A program made the translations under genes and the position numbers. From Pectinophora gossypiella (Eukaryota > Arthropoda > Insecta > Lepidoptera > Gelechiidae): DNA of 64,000 nucleotides. Location of the stretch: NCBI RefSeq assembly GCF_024362695.1, contig NC_065404.1:9278604-9342603 (forward strand). The letters run 5' to 3'. A model generated the notes under the pieces. It did no database searches. It saw only the letters and a program-made list of their open reading frames with translations, and was not told the DNA's origin. Each line of letters opens with the position of its first letter. Within the stretch, counting starts at the first letter, position 1. Shown here one piece after another: positions 23,611-35,206 of this stretch.

Positions 23611-25064
23611 GAAAACATCGCAAGAGCCTTTTTTTAAATCACATTATGATGTCATTTTCTTCACAAAAACCTCGTTTTCATTCAATTAATTTCAATCCGG
23701 CTTTTTATACTTAAAGTTATTCAAAGTAACAATATAACATTTCACAAAAAAAATATGGTTTCTCAAACTTATCTACAGGTTTTTTTAGCACCGTAACTGT
23801 CTGTCATTACATTTTGTAGACAGATACAATAAACAATATAATATTAAGGATAGATAAGTAAACAAGGTAAGTGAAAATGTAGGTAGTTCGCTCGTGGCAG
23901 GTATAACTTAAAAAAAATAGGATGTGTCTGCAGGAATCGTGAATATACAGATACGAAGGTCGAAATATCCACCTGAAACGTGTGTTACCTAAAAGTTAAA
24001 TTAAAATTGAATATGCATATTTTCCTTTACAGAACTTGTAATCGGATATTACACATGAAAACACCTAATTAATCCAACCAAATTCGAATGGATACCAACT
24101 TGCCTCTATAAAATTTTGTAGTATTATTAGATACCAATTAGGTAATATGGTCGTAAGGCCCAAAGTCCTTTTAAAATCCAAATCCCATTATTTAACTATT
24201 GTGTCTGGAAATCCGGGCCTTACAAGGATATGGAAAAAAAGCTCTCTGAAATTAAAAAGTATTTCTTTTTATGTTTACCTACTATAATGATGTTAAGCAT
24301 ATATTCAAATATAAAAAAATGACCTTTTTTACTGGAAACAATCTGACACATGCCTACATAAAAGCTCCACAGCTTTTTTGTTTTCATTTTGGCTATTCCG
24401 CATAATAGAAGTCCGCTTTGTAGCCCATTGTCACTGCGAACCCAGAAATGTTGGAGTAGGCACTTGTACATTTTTTATCCGTTCAGCTAGCTTTTTTACT
24501 TACTTGCTGCTAATAAATTTGTAGTTCAATCCTAAAATTCTTCAGGGAGATTGCGATATAGAACAAAAAATAAACGTAATTAATTTCCAGGTCGTAATAT
24601 TTCATTTTAATTGTATTGGGATTTATGTAATGAGATTTTACTTGCAATTTGTTTACCGCATTTATGAATTCTTATTAAAAGTTACAAATTAACAATATAA
24701 CTGTCAGTCAGTGACAAATATTCCGATAAGAACGTAATAAAATATCGATCATGCGATAAAACGTGCAATTTGTAAAGATTTCTCTGGAAATTTCCCGATG
24801 ATCGCACACATGTCTTGGCTGAAAGGAAAAGGATTACGCATTTCAAAGTATCTATGGTTGTCAATCTGTCAGGCGCAATACTATTATGTGCTCATCTGGC
24901 GATGCACGGACTAATGCATTGTGCCGTCAGCAATTTAGGGCATGCAAATACACCGCTGTTGCTCCATATGCCGGCTCATTCTCCACGCCTCATTCGTAAC
25001 ATTTCTATTTAGTCTAGAAGCTGCCCTACAATGTTCCTCAGACACACACTCATTCAGATGCATG

Positions 25065-25118
<54 letters not shown>

Positions 25119-25290
25119 ACGTGACTTATTGTAGATTTGCCGCAGATGGCATTAACTACTTGGCCGGACAAATGGGGAGCGCTGAAGGCTCTCACCCGGT
25201 ACAACGTTTAAGACAACAGGCCTGAGGGTGCCCAGTTGGGCGCGAACCTCGGCTCAGGGCGTCGTCTGAGAGGAAAAATATTTGAAGGGA

Positions 25291-28202
25291 TTAATCGACC
25301 CTAGTGGGTCGATAGCGATAAGCGCTGAATGAGGGAAATCGTCGACCACGCCGGCGGGGTCGGTATCGGGGACCTGAAGTGTTTGGTGTCGCGAGCTGAT
25401 TGGCTGCCTCTATGGCTAGAGTGATCGGGTCGTCGGGATCGTATATTACGTCCTTCGGACGCCGATACTTTTCAGTACCGTCCCTAAGCGGAATGTACTC
25501 GGAAGCCGCAACTACCAGGGGATTTGGGTGGTGCGGAGCAGAATCGAAAAAACGTTTGGAAGCTAATTTGAGCCATTGGGCAATGGTTGGCAGACCTAGG
25601 TCAATGTGCAGATTTTCATTGCGAAGGAACCACGGAGCTCCCGTGGCTTTCCGCATGAAACGATTTTGTATTACCTGTAGACGGTGAATTTGAGAGGGAC
25701 TCGCGTGAGCGAAAACTACCCCTGCATAGGTCATGATCGGACGGATGCAAGTCGTGTAGATTTTCACCTTATTCCTAAGGGACAATTTACTTCGCTTGTT
25801 AAGGAGACAGTGAAGACGGCCCATTACAAACGCGGCGCGATCGCGCACACGTTTGATATGGGCCTTGAAAGTAAGACGTCTATCTAAGACTACGCCGAGA
25901 TATTTGACTTGCTCCTCCCAAGGGATCGGCTTGCCAAACATCGTGATGACTTTAAGTTGACGGCGTGACCGTGGCGTGTTATAATAGCCCTTTGAAAAGT
26001 ACACCGCTGCACTTTTCTCCGGGTTTACCTCGATTCTCCATTTGCGAAACCACTTGCCCAGGCATTGGCCGCGCGTTGGAGGATTCCGGTCATCATAACT
26101 CGACCACGACACGAAGAATAGATGGCTGTATCATCCGCAAATAAAGCTAATTCGGTATTAGGGGATTTGGGAATGTCACTAGTATATAATGAAAATAGTA
26201 AAGGGGAGAGGACGGAGCCTTGTGGGACTCCGGCATGTATCGGGTGCGGTGACGAGAGCGTCCCCTCCACGCGGTAGCGAAAGGTTCGATTTGAGAGGAA
26301 GTCTCGTATGATGTGCACGAGACGGTCTGGCACTCCCAGTGAATAAAGCTTGTAGATCAAGCCGTTGTGCCAGACTTTGTCGAACGCTTTCGCCACATCG
26401 AAGAAGAGCGCTCCCGTAGCGACAGGTTTTTTTAAGTTTAATTTACTAGATATATGTTCAACAATACGGTGCACTTGTTGAACGCAGGAGTGTTTGGTTC
26501 TAAAACCAAACTGCTCTGGTGGAATAAGACTATTGGATTCGGCGTAGTCCCGTAATCTAGCAAATATGAGCCGCTCATAAACCTTCCCCATGGAATTGAG
26601 GAGACTTATGGGGCGGTAACTCGAAGGTTCGTTTTTAGGTTTCCCAGGCTTTGGTATACCAATTACAATTGCTTCTTTCCACTGCTGTGGAAAGACGCAG
26701 TTGCTCAAGGCGACGTTGAATATTGCCGTTAGTAAGCAGATGAGGGGAGCACCGAAGTTTTTAAGGACACGATTCGTGATACCGTCTGAGCCAGGGGCTT
26801 TTCGGGTATGAAATCTTTTGATAATACCTAGTACCTCTTCGTCAGTTACCTGTGGAAGAGGAGGATCGGTGGGAGGTACAGAAGCCCTACGCTGAACTTC
26901 ACAGTTCACCGTCGAGAGGTGCCTACGATCGATAGGGAGAGTGCTGGGCGAGCATTGGGCTTCGAGACTGTCGGCAAGGCATTCGGCTTTTTCGTCATCG
27001 TCGAAAGCGGGGGGTTGGTTAGGCCTATTGAGAGGGGGAGTAGGAACAACCGTATCCTTTTGAAGAGACCTAGACAGCTGCCAGATGGCCTGGTGGTGGG
27101 GCTCAATGCCGCTCAAAAGATTATCCCACCGATTCTGTCGCATGTCATTTATACGTTTTCTTACAGTATGCTGCAAGAGACGCAAATGACGGCGACATTC
27201 CTCGTTGCGATTGGAATCATATGCGCGGGTGGCTGCGTTTTTCTCCGTTAGCAGATCACGGATGTCGGTAGGCAGTTTCCAGCGATGGTCTTCCATCTCC
27301 GGAACCTGTTTTGAACTTTCGTTCAAAACCGACCTCACGTGATCCGTGAGGGAGTTAATAGCTGTCGAGGCCTCCTCTAAGGAGGTTATTTCTACTGGGA
27401 TACTATCTAAGTATACTGAACTGGAAGTCTGGAGGCCTTCGGCCACCTTCTCCCAGTCCAGCACTGTCTTAGGGGGTGCTGGATTATCAGGGGCGTCTAA
27501 ACGGGAGCCTAGTTTTAATATAACAGGTCGGTGGTCGGATTGTAACTCGTGTAGTACTTCTATAGAACATAAACGTAAGTTTATGTTCTTTAGGAGCGCC
27601 AAGTCGAGTATTTCTGGTCTGTGGTTCAAGTCAGGGGGATATCTAGTGGGCTGCAATGGTGTTATTATATCATAATAGAGGGGCTCGGCTAGAGTTTCTA
27701 ATACCCTGCCTCTTGTGTTTGTTGTTAAGCAACTCCAAGAAAGATGTTTAGCGTTAAGATCGCCTGCAACTATGACTGAATTACTGAGATTAAAGAGGGC
27801 TTCGAGGTCACTTCTAAGTAACCTCTTAGAGTTATTAGGAGATAGATAAGCCGACACTAGTGTGATTGGCTGATGTCCTGTCATGCCTACTCGACAGATC
27901 GAAGCCTCAATGTCAGTGAGGGCAGGCGGGTCTATGGGTATACAGTGAAGTGACTTTCTATAGTAAATGAGAGTGCCCCCTTTGGGCGCAAAGATCCTGT
28001 CGTTTCGCACTAAATTATAATTCGCCATCTTGGGGTCGCGATTAGAGGGTTTGAGGAAAGATTCCTGCACTAATAAAATATCTACCTGATGATGTTTTAC
28101 AAACTCGTGAATCTCTGCACGTTGACCTAAGATGCCATCAGCATTGAAAAAACCTATTGTAAGGGAACGCGGTTTGACTCTACTTTTATTCGTACAATCC
28201 AT
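25291..28202 (-). pseudogene. LINE ORF2: endonuclease and reverse transcriptase, one frameshift
   Basis: This is the replication protein for target-primed reverse transcription. The first 725 residues begin MDCTNKSRVKPRSLTIGFFN. An AP-like endonuclease spans about residues 15-235, with VQES, AGDLNAKHLSW and SDHRPV active-site blocks. The RT spans about 460-700, with KAPGSDGI, YRPISLLNSMGKV, FDVAKAFDKVWH, GVPQGSVLSP and the catalytic FADD near residue 688. Near 26060 the frame is lost and translation would stop at about 26025. The next frame continues (GKWFRKWRIEVNPEKSA) to a stop at 25291 with the expected thumb and C-terminal region, so one base appears to be missing. It starts two bases after the ORF1 stop. 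I call it a pseudogene for this frameshift, though a sequencing error is possible. Confidence 0.92.
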
Positions 28203-28204
28203 TA

Positions 28205-29851
28205 TTAGGCTTTAAATTGGGACAGGGAGTCTACTAAACTGTCGAGTCGACTAAGGACCGACTTAAAGAGAATACTAAATTCCCTAAACTCGTTGACAGG
28301 AAACGCAGAGGCCTGAGGGGCCATCGTAGGAACCGAATGAGGCGCAAGGGTGGCTGCAGGAATACCTAAGTTGCTACTAGGTTGGGCGCGGGGAGTATTT
28401 GTGGGTCGGACGATTGCCGGGGGACGAATCCATGCGGATGGACGCTGCGGCGAGAGTTTGGTCTGCGTGAGTGGCAGAGCCGGGAAATCGCGAGTAGAGT
28501 GCGAGGAAGGGGCCATATGGGCCTTAGTGGGACCGGGTTGGGAAGCTGCAGCGCGGGCTGCCCTTCGGTGGGCTACCTTGTGGTGGGTGCGTGGAGCCTT
28601 GGTGCATCCGCGATAGTTCGCAGGATGACCTTGCTGACCACACAGCACACAGCTAGGGGGTTCCACCTCGTTTTTGCCTCTAAGGCAATCCGAGGTAGCG
28701 TGATCACCTAGGCACTTTACGCACCTAGGCTTAGCATGGCAATGCCTACTAGAATGTCCGTAAAGTTGGCATCTATGACATTGTGTTGGGGGGCCTCCCT
28801 TATGGGGAGTTTCGACTTTGAGGCCAGATAGACCGCAACAAGTCTTCAGGTTGAAGATCTTCTTGCCCTCATCCGTCCTTTCTAATATGACCGTGACCAT
28901 GTCGTACGGGACCTGGCCACGACCGCGATGCATACGGTGCACCTCGAGTACCGGAAAACCGTTATTAACAAGGTTCTCCTTAACAAGAGTGGTTTCCCAC
29001 TCCTTAAGGATTCCCTTTATTATGATACGGAGGATACGTTCCTCCGGGAGGGCGTAGGTATGGAATTGTATTCCTCTACCTTTCAGAATTGTAGTGAGCT
29101 TTCTATGCTCAGAAGATGACGGGACTTGGATTTTGATCCCATCTTGAGTCGTGCGGGCGCTGGTGATGACGATGTTTTCCTCTTTCGCCCGAAGGGAGAC
29201 TTCGTTCCACCTATTTTTTTCCCTCATATACAAGGGCGGAGGGGTAGGACCTTTTGGTACTTCAGTGCCGCTGGTGGCACTTTTACTATTGACAGCCTTA
29301 GAAGGGCTGGAAAGGGCCTTAGGGGCCTCGGTGATGGAAGAGGGAATCGACGTTCCCGAGGATGTCTTCTGAACCTTAGCAGGCTCAGATTCGCGGTGAC
29401 GGCGGGCTCGTTTTCCCTTACGGCCCTCCACGAGCGTGAATATGTCCTCCGAAGAAGACGACTCCACACACTCCGACGACGAATCGGACTCGGCAACGTC
29501 CATAAGGACATTGCACGATTCCTCATCGTCACCGGCGAGGAGGGAAGCAGGGGAAGGGGATGACGCGCGCGACTGAGACGAAGCAAGAGACGCGGCGGGG
29601 CGGGCAGACGCGGTAGGCCGGGCGGGGCCGGGATACGACGTGAGGGACGCGGCTGGGTCGGAGGTTGCGGGGAGACAGGGTGACGACGCGCGGTCGGCAC
29701 GAGGACTACCAACGCGGGGCGCGGAAGGCAAGTTTACCGCTGCAACTTGCGGTATTAATCTGCATAACTTAGCGTAGTTCGCGCTATCCGCTGCGATATG
29801 CGTCAAAATGATGTCACCGAGTATGGCCTTCAGCTCGGCGCTGTCGGCCAT
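28205..29851 (-). CDS. LINE ORF1: gag-like RNA-binding protein with zinc knuckles
   Basis: A 548-residue intact frame begins MADSAELKAILGDI. Residues ~45-110 are rich in Ala, Pro and Ser, followed by an acidic serine stretch (~115-140) and a basic KGKRARRHR patch. A conserved region at ~205-350 resembles the gag-like N-terminal fold of Jockey ORF1 proteins. Three CCHC zinc knuckles follow: C358-x2-C-x4-H-x4-C, a C-x2-C-x3-H-x4-C near 377, and C401-x2-C-x4-H-x6-C. The protein would bind element RNA and form RNP particles. The frame is uninterrupted, in contrast to ORF2. It ends TAA, and ORF2 begins two bases later. Confidence 0.92.
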   Translation of the reverse strand: MADSAELKAILGDIILTHIAADSANYAKLCRLIPQVAAVNLPSAPRVGSPRADRASSPCLPATSDPAASLTSYPGPARPTASARPAASLASSQSRASSPSPASLLAGDDEESCNVLMDVAESDSSSECVESSSSEDIFTLVEGRKGKRARRHRESEPAKVQKTSSGTSIPSSITEAPKALSSPSKAVNSKSATSGTEVPKGPTPPPLYMREKNRWNEVSLRAKEENIVITSARTTQDGIKIQVPSSSEHRKLTTILKGRGIQFHTYALPEERILRIIIKGILKEWETTLVKENLVNNGFPVLEVHRMHRGRGQVPYDMVTVILERTDEGKKIFNLKTCCGLSGLKVETPHKGGPPTQCHRCQLYGHSSRHCHAKPRCVKCLGDHATSDCLRGKNEVEPPSCVLCGQQGHPANYRGCTKAPRTHHKVAHRRAARAAASQPGPTKAHMAPSSHSTRDFPALPLTQTKLSPQRPSAWIRPPAIVRPTNTPRAQPSSNLGIPAATLAPHSVPTMAPQASAFPVNEFREFSILFKSVLSRLDSLVDSLSQFKA

Positions 29852-30606
29852 TTTTACGGGACGGCCAATCTGCTATAGAATAATTACCACCGCTTCGCAA
29901 AAGCGTTCCTCAGAGAATAAGCGGCACAAGAAACTCTGAGGCGATCGCTCACTAACTTTCGCAACTCGAGTGGGATTGCTCGAGGGTGTGTGAGAGTGAG
30001 TTTTGCCTCTTTGGTTGGGGTTAACAAAGAGGATGTGTGCTTATGGTGTGCCCTAAGCTGGTATCCCTTTGCCGATCTTATTGTGCAAGAGGGTTCCTAT
30101 GCTCTAAGTGCGGAGGGTTTTTACACCCCGAAACACGAAGAGAAAAGAATAAGGGGTAGAGATTGGTCACTCTACCCCGGGTGACAGCTAGGGTCGACTA
30201 GGGTAGACCCCAAGGCCGGTGGTTCTAGCCCCGTCCGGGTAATATGCCTGCCTCAAAGTGAGGCAAGCGGACGCCCCAGGGCCACGTCCCACTCAGCTTA
30301 GTTAACACCGCAAGGTATCCACTGAGGACCACGAAACTGTGGTTTTAGTTAAAATCGATGCAACTGTAAAATAACAGTCGTTATTTTATCCTTGAAATTT
30401 AGATAAGCCAGCAAGTTCTGAGAAGAACTATTGTTGACTCAATGAATGGCGGCAGGGTCACGCCAGCAGGTAGCCGGCAGACAATGGCGGCACGGGGCGC
30501 GGGGCGCGCGGCGGGGGGCTGCGGGGCGCAGCGCGGGGGGCTGCGGGACGCAGCGCAGGACCTCTGAACAAACGACCGTTCGGAACGGCCGCTCGACGCA
30601 GAGTAA
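29852..30606 (-). promoter_or_regulatory. LINE 5' UTR, probable internal promoter region
   Basis: This spans from the TSD-defined 5' end to the ORF1 ATG. The first ~160 bases (30606-30446) are very GC-rich and include two copies of a 22-bp GGGGGGCTGCGGGRCGCAGC unit at about 30513-30556. The remainder lacks long ORFs but has several short inverted repeats (for example GTAGAGTGACC...GGTCACTCTACC on the plus strand around 30157-30175). Jockey-type LINEs carry downstream promoters in their 5' UTR; the exact promoter here is not identified. Confidence 0.55.
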
Positions 30607-31076
30607 CAGATGCATGCAAAAGCGTTGATGTATATATGTATGTATGCAACGAGTTTGCGACGTGATTTGCTTTGGTAAAGACTACCTGTTTATTGGTCAC
30701 CCCAAATGCATTCAGCCAACAAGCAGCCAAGCACCCAATTAACTGTTTATTTGTCACATTTTGTTGAAAAAAAAAAATGCAATTTTAGACTAGGAACGTA
30801 AAGCCGCATGTGGAGATAAGGTTTTTACGAGCAACGGAAAAAAATACCTACAAAAAAATAATAATAAAAGAGTTAAGTACCTACAAAAAGTGAAGTGGGT
30901 ATGTGTTTACGCGGCACAGATTCATTTATGCTGAAGTTTAATAAGTACTCTACCGTAGCATCAATATTTTTTTGGCTTTGTTTACGCTTGTGTCATTCAT
31001 TTTTTTTTTTTTTTTTCGCAGGTATGTAAAATACTGTACTGCTGGATTACTTATCTTCTTGGGTATGTCGGTAAAC

Positions 31077-31150
31077 AGTGCTCCCCATTTGTCCGGCCAA
31101 GTAGTTAATGCCATCTGCGGCACATCTACAATAAGTCACGTCAAAAAAAA
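31077..31150 (+). mobile_element. ~74-bp 5'-truncated LINE 3' end just upstream of GPCR exon 2
   Basis: It runs from GCTCCCCATTTGTCCGGCC through GTCACGTC and an A-run. GGTAAAC (31070-31076) and GGTTAAC (31151-31157) flank it as a one-mismatch TSD. It ends about 90 bases before the exon 2 start, close to where a branch point and pyrimidine tract are expected. Confidence 0.8.
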
Positions 31151-31241
31151 GGTTAACTCGTAAAATGTGGGCTAAGGGATAAATTACCATTACTACTTAT
31201 AGTGTTTTGTCGTGTATTTGAGAATGTTATTCTGATTTCAG

Positions 31242-31386
31242 GGAACCTGCTCGTGATCCTGGTGGTGACGTTGTCGAGGCGGCTCCGGTCAATAACCAAC
31301 TTCTTTCTGGCGAACTTGGCGGTGGCAGATTTATGTGTCGGAGTGTTTTGTGTCTTCCAAAATTTAACCATATATCTTATACCCAG
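31242..31386 (+). CDS. TrissinR: Trissin receptor-like GPCR, coding exon 2 (end of TM1, TM2)
   Basis: It starts after TTTCAG, completes the split Gly codon and encodes GNLLVILVV, the inner half of TM1 with the conserved Asn (residue 80, position 1.50). It continues with the basic first intracellular loop (SRRLRSITN), then TM2 with the NLAVAD motif (103-108; D108 is the conserved 2.50 Asp). It ends in the TM2/ECL1 stretch QNLTIYLIP. The donor is GTGAGT at 31387, phase 2, splitting a Ser codon with exon 3. All expected class A features are present, with no stops. Confidence 0.85.
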
Positions 31387-32714
31387 GTGAGTAAATTTCA
31401 ACAACCGGTAAACATTTTTGTTTTACTTTATAAATAGCCTCTTTGTGAATATAAACATTAGAGTATATCGTCGTATCGTGGACGTTTCCGTTCATTGTAT
31501 TAAGCATTACAAGGGAGGGAAAAAGGAGAAGTAGATTGTTGCAGTCAGATCCATTCTGAGTAAATGTATCCCAGAGGCAATCGGGAAACCGGTTACTGTT
31601 TTTCTCATGTCTGACTGAATCTATTCCGTTGGGTTGTTTTCTCTGAGTGTACCTATGTACACTTGTCATGGCAGGGATAGTGGTTCTTGTTTCATTTCCC
31701 AAAAGGAAAAAGTCTGTTAATACAACATTTCAAGCAGAAATATCTTTGTTGTGTTTCTTAGAATTGATTTTCTAATTGGAGTAGGCGGTTTTATTATTCC
31801 CAATTGCTTGTCTTTGGGAAATATTATTCTGAGTTTTTTTTTCTGGTCGTTATTAAAACTTTTCCCGAAGATCCATATTATTATGAACCATTGTGATGTT
31901 GAAAAACCTTTTATTGTTTATACATATTATTTACATAATATTGTTCTTGTTTGTAGCACCCTACACGCGCCTTTGATGATATTCAACTGTTTAGGGTTAA
32001 TACAAGATACAATACCGTATTGCGAGGTGAGGTCGACATATTTTAATATTTTGCCCCATAATTATCTCGAGCATGTCCATAATGATGTGTTGTAGTAACA
32101 AGGGCAAAATAATGCTGATCACGTGTTTGTTTGATCAATCCCAAATGAGCGTTGTGTTTACATTCGTTAATGGTACCTTCGATCTATAACATTCCATCAA
32201 TATCGTTCGGAATGCCGAGAAAATTAAAATAAACACTGTTGGAAAATATTTCTTCATTCACGTCCGAGAGAAATACTTCTTCGATCGGGGGAATCTATTA
32301 TTGGGAAATGTGTCGTTGGAATGTGTTGGAGCGTATTTTAGTGCTGCATTATAGTGTGGCACCTACATGTAATCTGAGCCTTGAATCCCGATGAGTACGT
32401 GAGTACACTATCGATGCTTTACGTACTAATTTACTGAATTTTCCCACTGGGGCTGTGCTATGACGTTCGTTTTGTCGCATTTGCGGACTAAATCCCCGAT
32501 GTTCATTAGCTCGGTAAAGCATTCCAAACATTAAATATGTTTTAACCTATAATATGGGTCACATTAATATGTGCCTGCAAATGTCCTTTACAAAGTGATA
32601 GACTTTCGAGCGATGGGTCCGTTTGTCGTGCGGTCATCATATCCACCTAAATAAAGACTTTAAAGCGAATATTACTTGAAGCAAAATTAATGTTTTTTTA
32701 TGTTTATTTTTTTA

Positions 32715-33020
32715 AATTATTTTCAATTCTATACTTGTGCGATAGCAAATTCCACTTGATATTAACTCAGAATAATTACTTGAATCACCCCCCTCAGTAT
32801 TCTCTACGATGGCACTTACAGCCCGAACAAGTACGTGTAGCTGTTAGTGACACCGTAAATGGCGGAATTTTCTTGTCAGAAAATTAATGAACATAGTGTT
32901 TTGCTATTATTTTTAGTTCCGTACTTTTGCGACGGAAAATTCTACTTGATATCAACTCAGAATAAGGTCTGAATCATTTATTTATTTATTTTTCGTTACC
33001 ATGTCACTAACAGCCTGTAT
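32715..33020. mobile_element. TACAGGGTG-family: right half copy plus a more complete copy
   Basis: 32715-32826 is a right arm only (AATTCCACTTGATATTAACTC...TCACCCCCCTCAGTATTC). About 32840-33020 has a shortened left arm (GCTGTTAGTGACACCGTAA), the AT-rich centre with TACTTTTGCGACGGAAAATT, and a right arm ending ATGTCACTAACAGCCTGTAT. The latter has an internal deletion in the left arm. Confidence 0.7.
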
Positions 33021-34534
33021 ATATTTACCTCATAAATCAATTTCGTTAATCTTGAATTGTCATCATAAATGTTCTATTACGCGGAATTTATGTTAGTGTT
33101 TGGCGCTTTAAGTACTTTTATTACAGTGCTTGTTCAGTAACGATAACATTTGTGTTTGAAAATTTGCAGCTGGCGCTTGTTACTAAGTACATCCGATATT
33201 ATAACGTCGCCAAAGGAAAACCTAGCAAAACACCAAATTTATTTCATGTCGATAACGTATTGACGTACGAATCGAAATACAAAAAATATTCCACAGCTTT
33301 CTCTCTTCAGAAGCGATAATCGCTATCTGGCCATTACTCTGTATTTTTCCTCCATTTCTCTGTTATTTTATCGAAAGATTCATATTTTTAAAGTGAATCG
33401 TTTTAGGGGCAGACACAGTTCAAGTTTGAATTTCAGGCAGATCTGGACCCTATCCAATTTTATTCGCATTTTTGGTAGACGACATAACACCTACGTCGAA
33501 TATATGTGATGCTGCACCAATGCGGAGTTATATAACATTAGGTAGAGGAAAGTTTCATAATAAAAGTGACACGGTTCTATTATTTTCTAAGCTTTTCAAC
33601 ATTTGTGTTATTCGGCTTGCATAAAAAGTGTTTTGCTGGCACATTTCCAAACATAATAGCGCGGGTATTGCACGTGTCAGTTTGTGTTTCGGCCGAGGTT
33701 TTAGGCACAGGCACTCGTCACAGAGCACCGAAACGGGCTTTTTCCTGACGTTCTGCTTGTGCTTAGATTAAAGAGAAAAGTAGCTAAAAGGCGTAAGAAA
33801 AATATGACGTTTGTCACCATTTAGAAGTTTGTTGCCGAGTTACAAGAAGTTTTAGCGCCTGTTTAGACCGATTTTTTTTTAATTTGGCCTCCCTTTGACG
33901 TATTCTTGTTGGTCTTCGAAACTTATATGTTCCAAATTAAAATTATTGTCGTGATGCAATATGCTAATGTTCGCGTAACATTTTCGCAATTTGCTCAAGG
34001 TGCGTCGGTTTTAAAGGAGAGTAAAAATACTTTTAGGGGGTATACGTAGGTAGCAATAAGAATATAGATAATGAGAAATAAAGGAAGTAATCACATACAG
34101 AATGCGAATACGCAGTCGCATACCAAAATTTACATTTAGCTTTGACATTGTTTTAAACAATTACAGTATTCCAGGAAGGAAATAAAAGGCTTCGAACAGT
34201 GACGTGGTTTCGAGAGCAGGGCAGGCAATCGAAAAATATGGGAAAAAGAGACAAAGATTGTACTGTTTTCATGTGTTATGTCTGATTATTTTAGTTCTGT
34301 GCAATAAAGTATATTTGATTTGATTTGATTTGAAAGATAAAACGTAATACCTACATATTTCAAATGAGTGGAAATAATTATTTTTGACCTTATATCTATT
34401 TAGAATCTATCGATTCAATAAAATGTAATAATAAACAAATAACCTAAGACCCTTGTAATATTTTCCACATTATTACGTGTCAATGCTAGTATACTAATAT
34501 TTACACAAGCAAGAGCCATATTCACAATGACGTT

Positions 34535-34682
34535 AACAGTCATGACCAATATCATGTACCCACTTTAGAACGCTGTCGTACTATCATATTTGACATTTAA
34601 TGAGATTTACGGTTTAATTTGCCAAAAAAGTTAATGTCACATGGTTTCAAAGTGTATACATATAAGTGTTCGTGACTGTACA
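34535..34682. mobile_element. ~148-bp inverted-repeat element (copy 1 of 3)
   Basis: The ends ACAGTCATGACC and GTTCGTGACTGTAC are imperfect inverted repeats. The interior carries ATGTACCCACTTTAGAACGC and AAGTTAATGTCACATGG blocks. Copies at 34989-35136 and 39642-39798 share order and length, defining a small MITE-like family. No protein is encoded. Confidence 0.75.
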
Positions 34683-34988
34683 ACGAATACACACTACTAT
34701 AGAAAAGCCATGTGTAACCATGGTAACCGTAAATGAAATTTCGTAATCCCTATTCACGTTAGATAGCGTACCGAAAGCTTTTTAGTTTAAAGTGTTTAAT
34801 AATAAAAATAAATACAAATGCCAAAAATGTACGCTAGATGGCGTAACGAGTATAATATATTATTTTTTTGTTGTAAGATTTATTTTTGTATAATTAGAAT
34901 TAAATTCTCTAATAGACAGTGATTTAATGCCTACGTACCTATATGAGATGCACCGTGGACGCCACTGGCCTCGAAGTAGTATGGGTGG

Positions 34989-35136
34989 GTACAGTCATGA
35001 CCAATATAATGTACCCACTTTAGGACTCTGTCGCACTAACATATTTGACATTTAGTGAGACTTACAGTTCCATTTGTCAAAAAGTTAATGTGACATGGTA
35101 CCAAAGTGTACACATATTAATGCTCGTGACCGTACA
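34989..35136. mobile_element. ~148-bp inverted-repeat element (copy 2 of 3)
   Basis: GTACAGTCATGACCAATATA...GCTCGTGACCGTAC. This copy has the best-matched termini: GTACAGTCATGA against the complement of TCGTGACCGTAC. Confidence 0.75.
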
Positions 35137-35206
35137 TAGGTTATGTTTGAGAATGACGTGGGACTTTCCAAGCTACGTTCACAAAAAGCAATACCTATAG
35201 ATGACG

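Larger units (their letters stand above)
25066..30606 (-). mobile_element. Full-length Jockey-type non-LTR retrotransposon with 11-bp TSD
   Basis: A 5.54-kb LINE lies antisense to the GPCR in intron 1. In its own direction it has a ~755-bp GC-rich 5' UTR (30606-29852), ORF1 gag-like (29851-28205), ORF2 endonuclease/RT (28202-25291), a ~170-bp 3' UTR and a 52-nt poly(A) tail (T-run 25066-25117). CAGATGCATGC occurs immediately outside both ends (25055-25065 and 30607-30617), a perfect TSD marking both boundaries. The long uninterrupted tail, perfect TSD and single ORF2 frameshift imply a recent insertion. The two-ORF layout with three zinc knuckles, an apurinic-type endonuclease and an FADD RT fits the Jockey clade. 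Short copies of its 3' end occur at 7891, 13433, 17661, 31077, 49968 and 59399. Confidence 0.93.
21422..31241 (+). other. GPCR intron 1 (9820 bp)
   Basis: GTAAGT at the left and TTTCAG at the right, phase 1. The dominant occupant is the full-length antisense LINE at 25066-30606. Also present are a purine tract (22961-23095), a CATA-ended repeat (23470-23610) and a LINE 3' fragment (31077-31150) ending ~90 bases before exon 2. In 21430-22950, 23620-25050 and 30620-31070 I recognise nothing else. Confidence 0.85.

Noticed and set aside
24935..25225. Frames with poly-Lys or poly-Phe
   Set aside because: They read through the LINE poly(A) tail (T-run 25066-25117) and its 3' UTR.
28350..29563. 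Several plus-strand frames of 60-145 codons
   Set aside because: They are antisense shadows of LINE ORF1, whose GC-rich codon use suppresses stops on the other strand.
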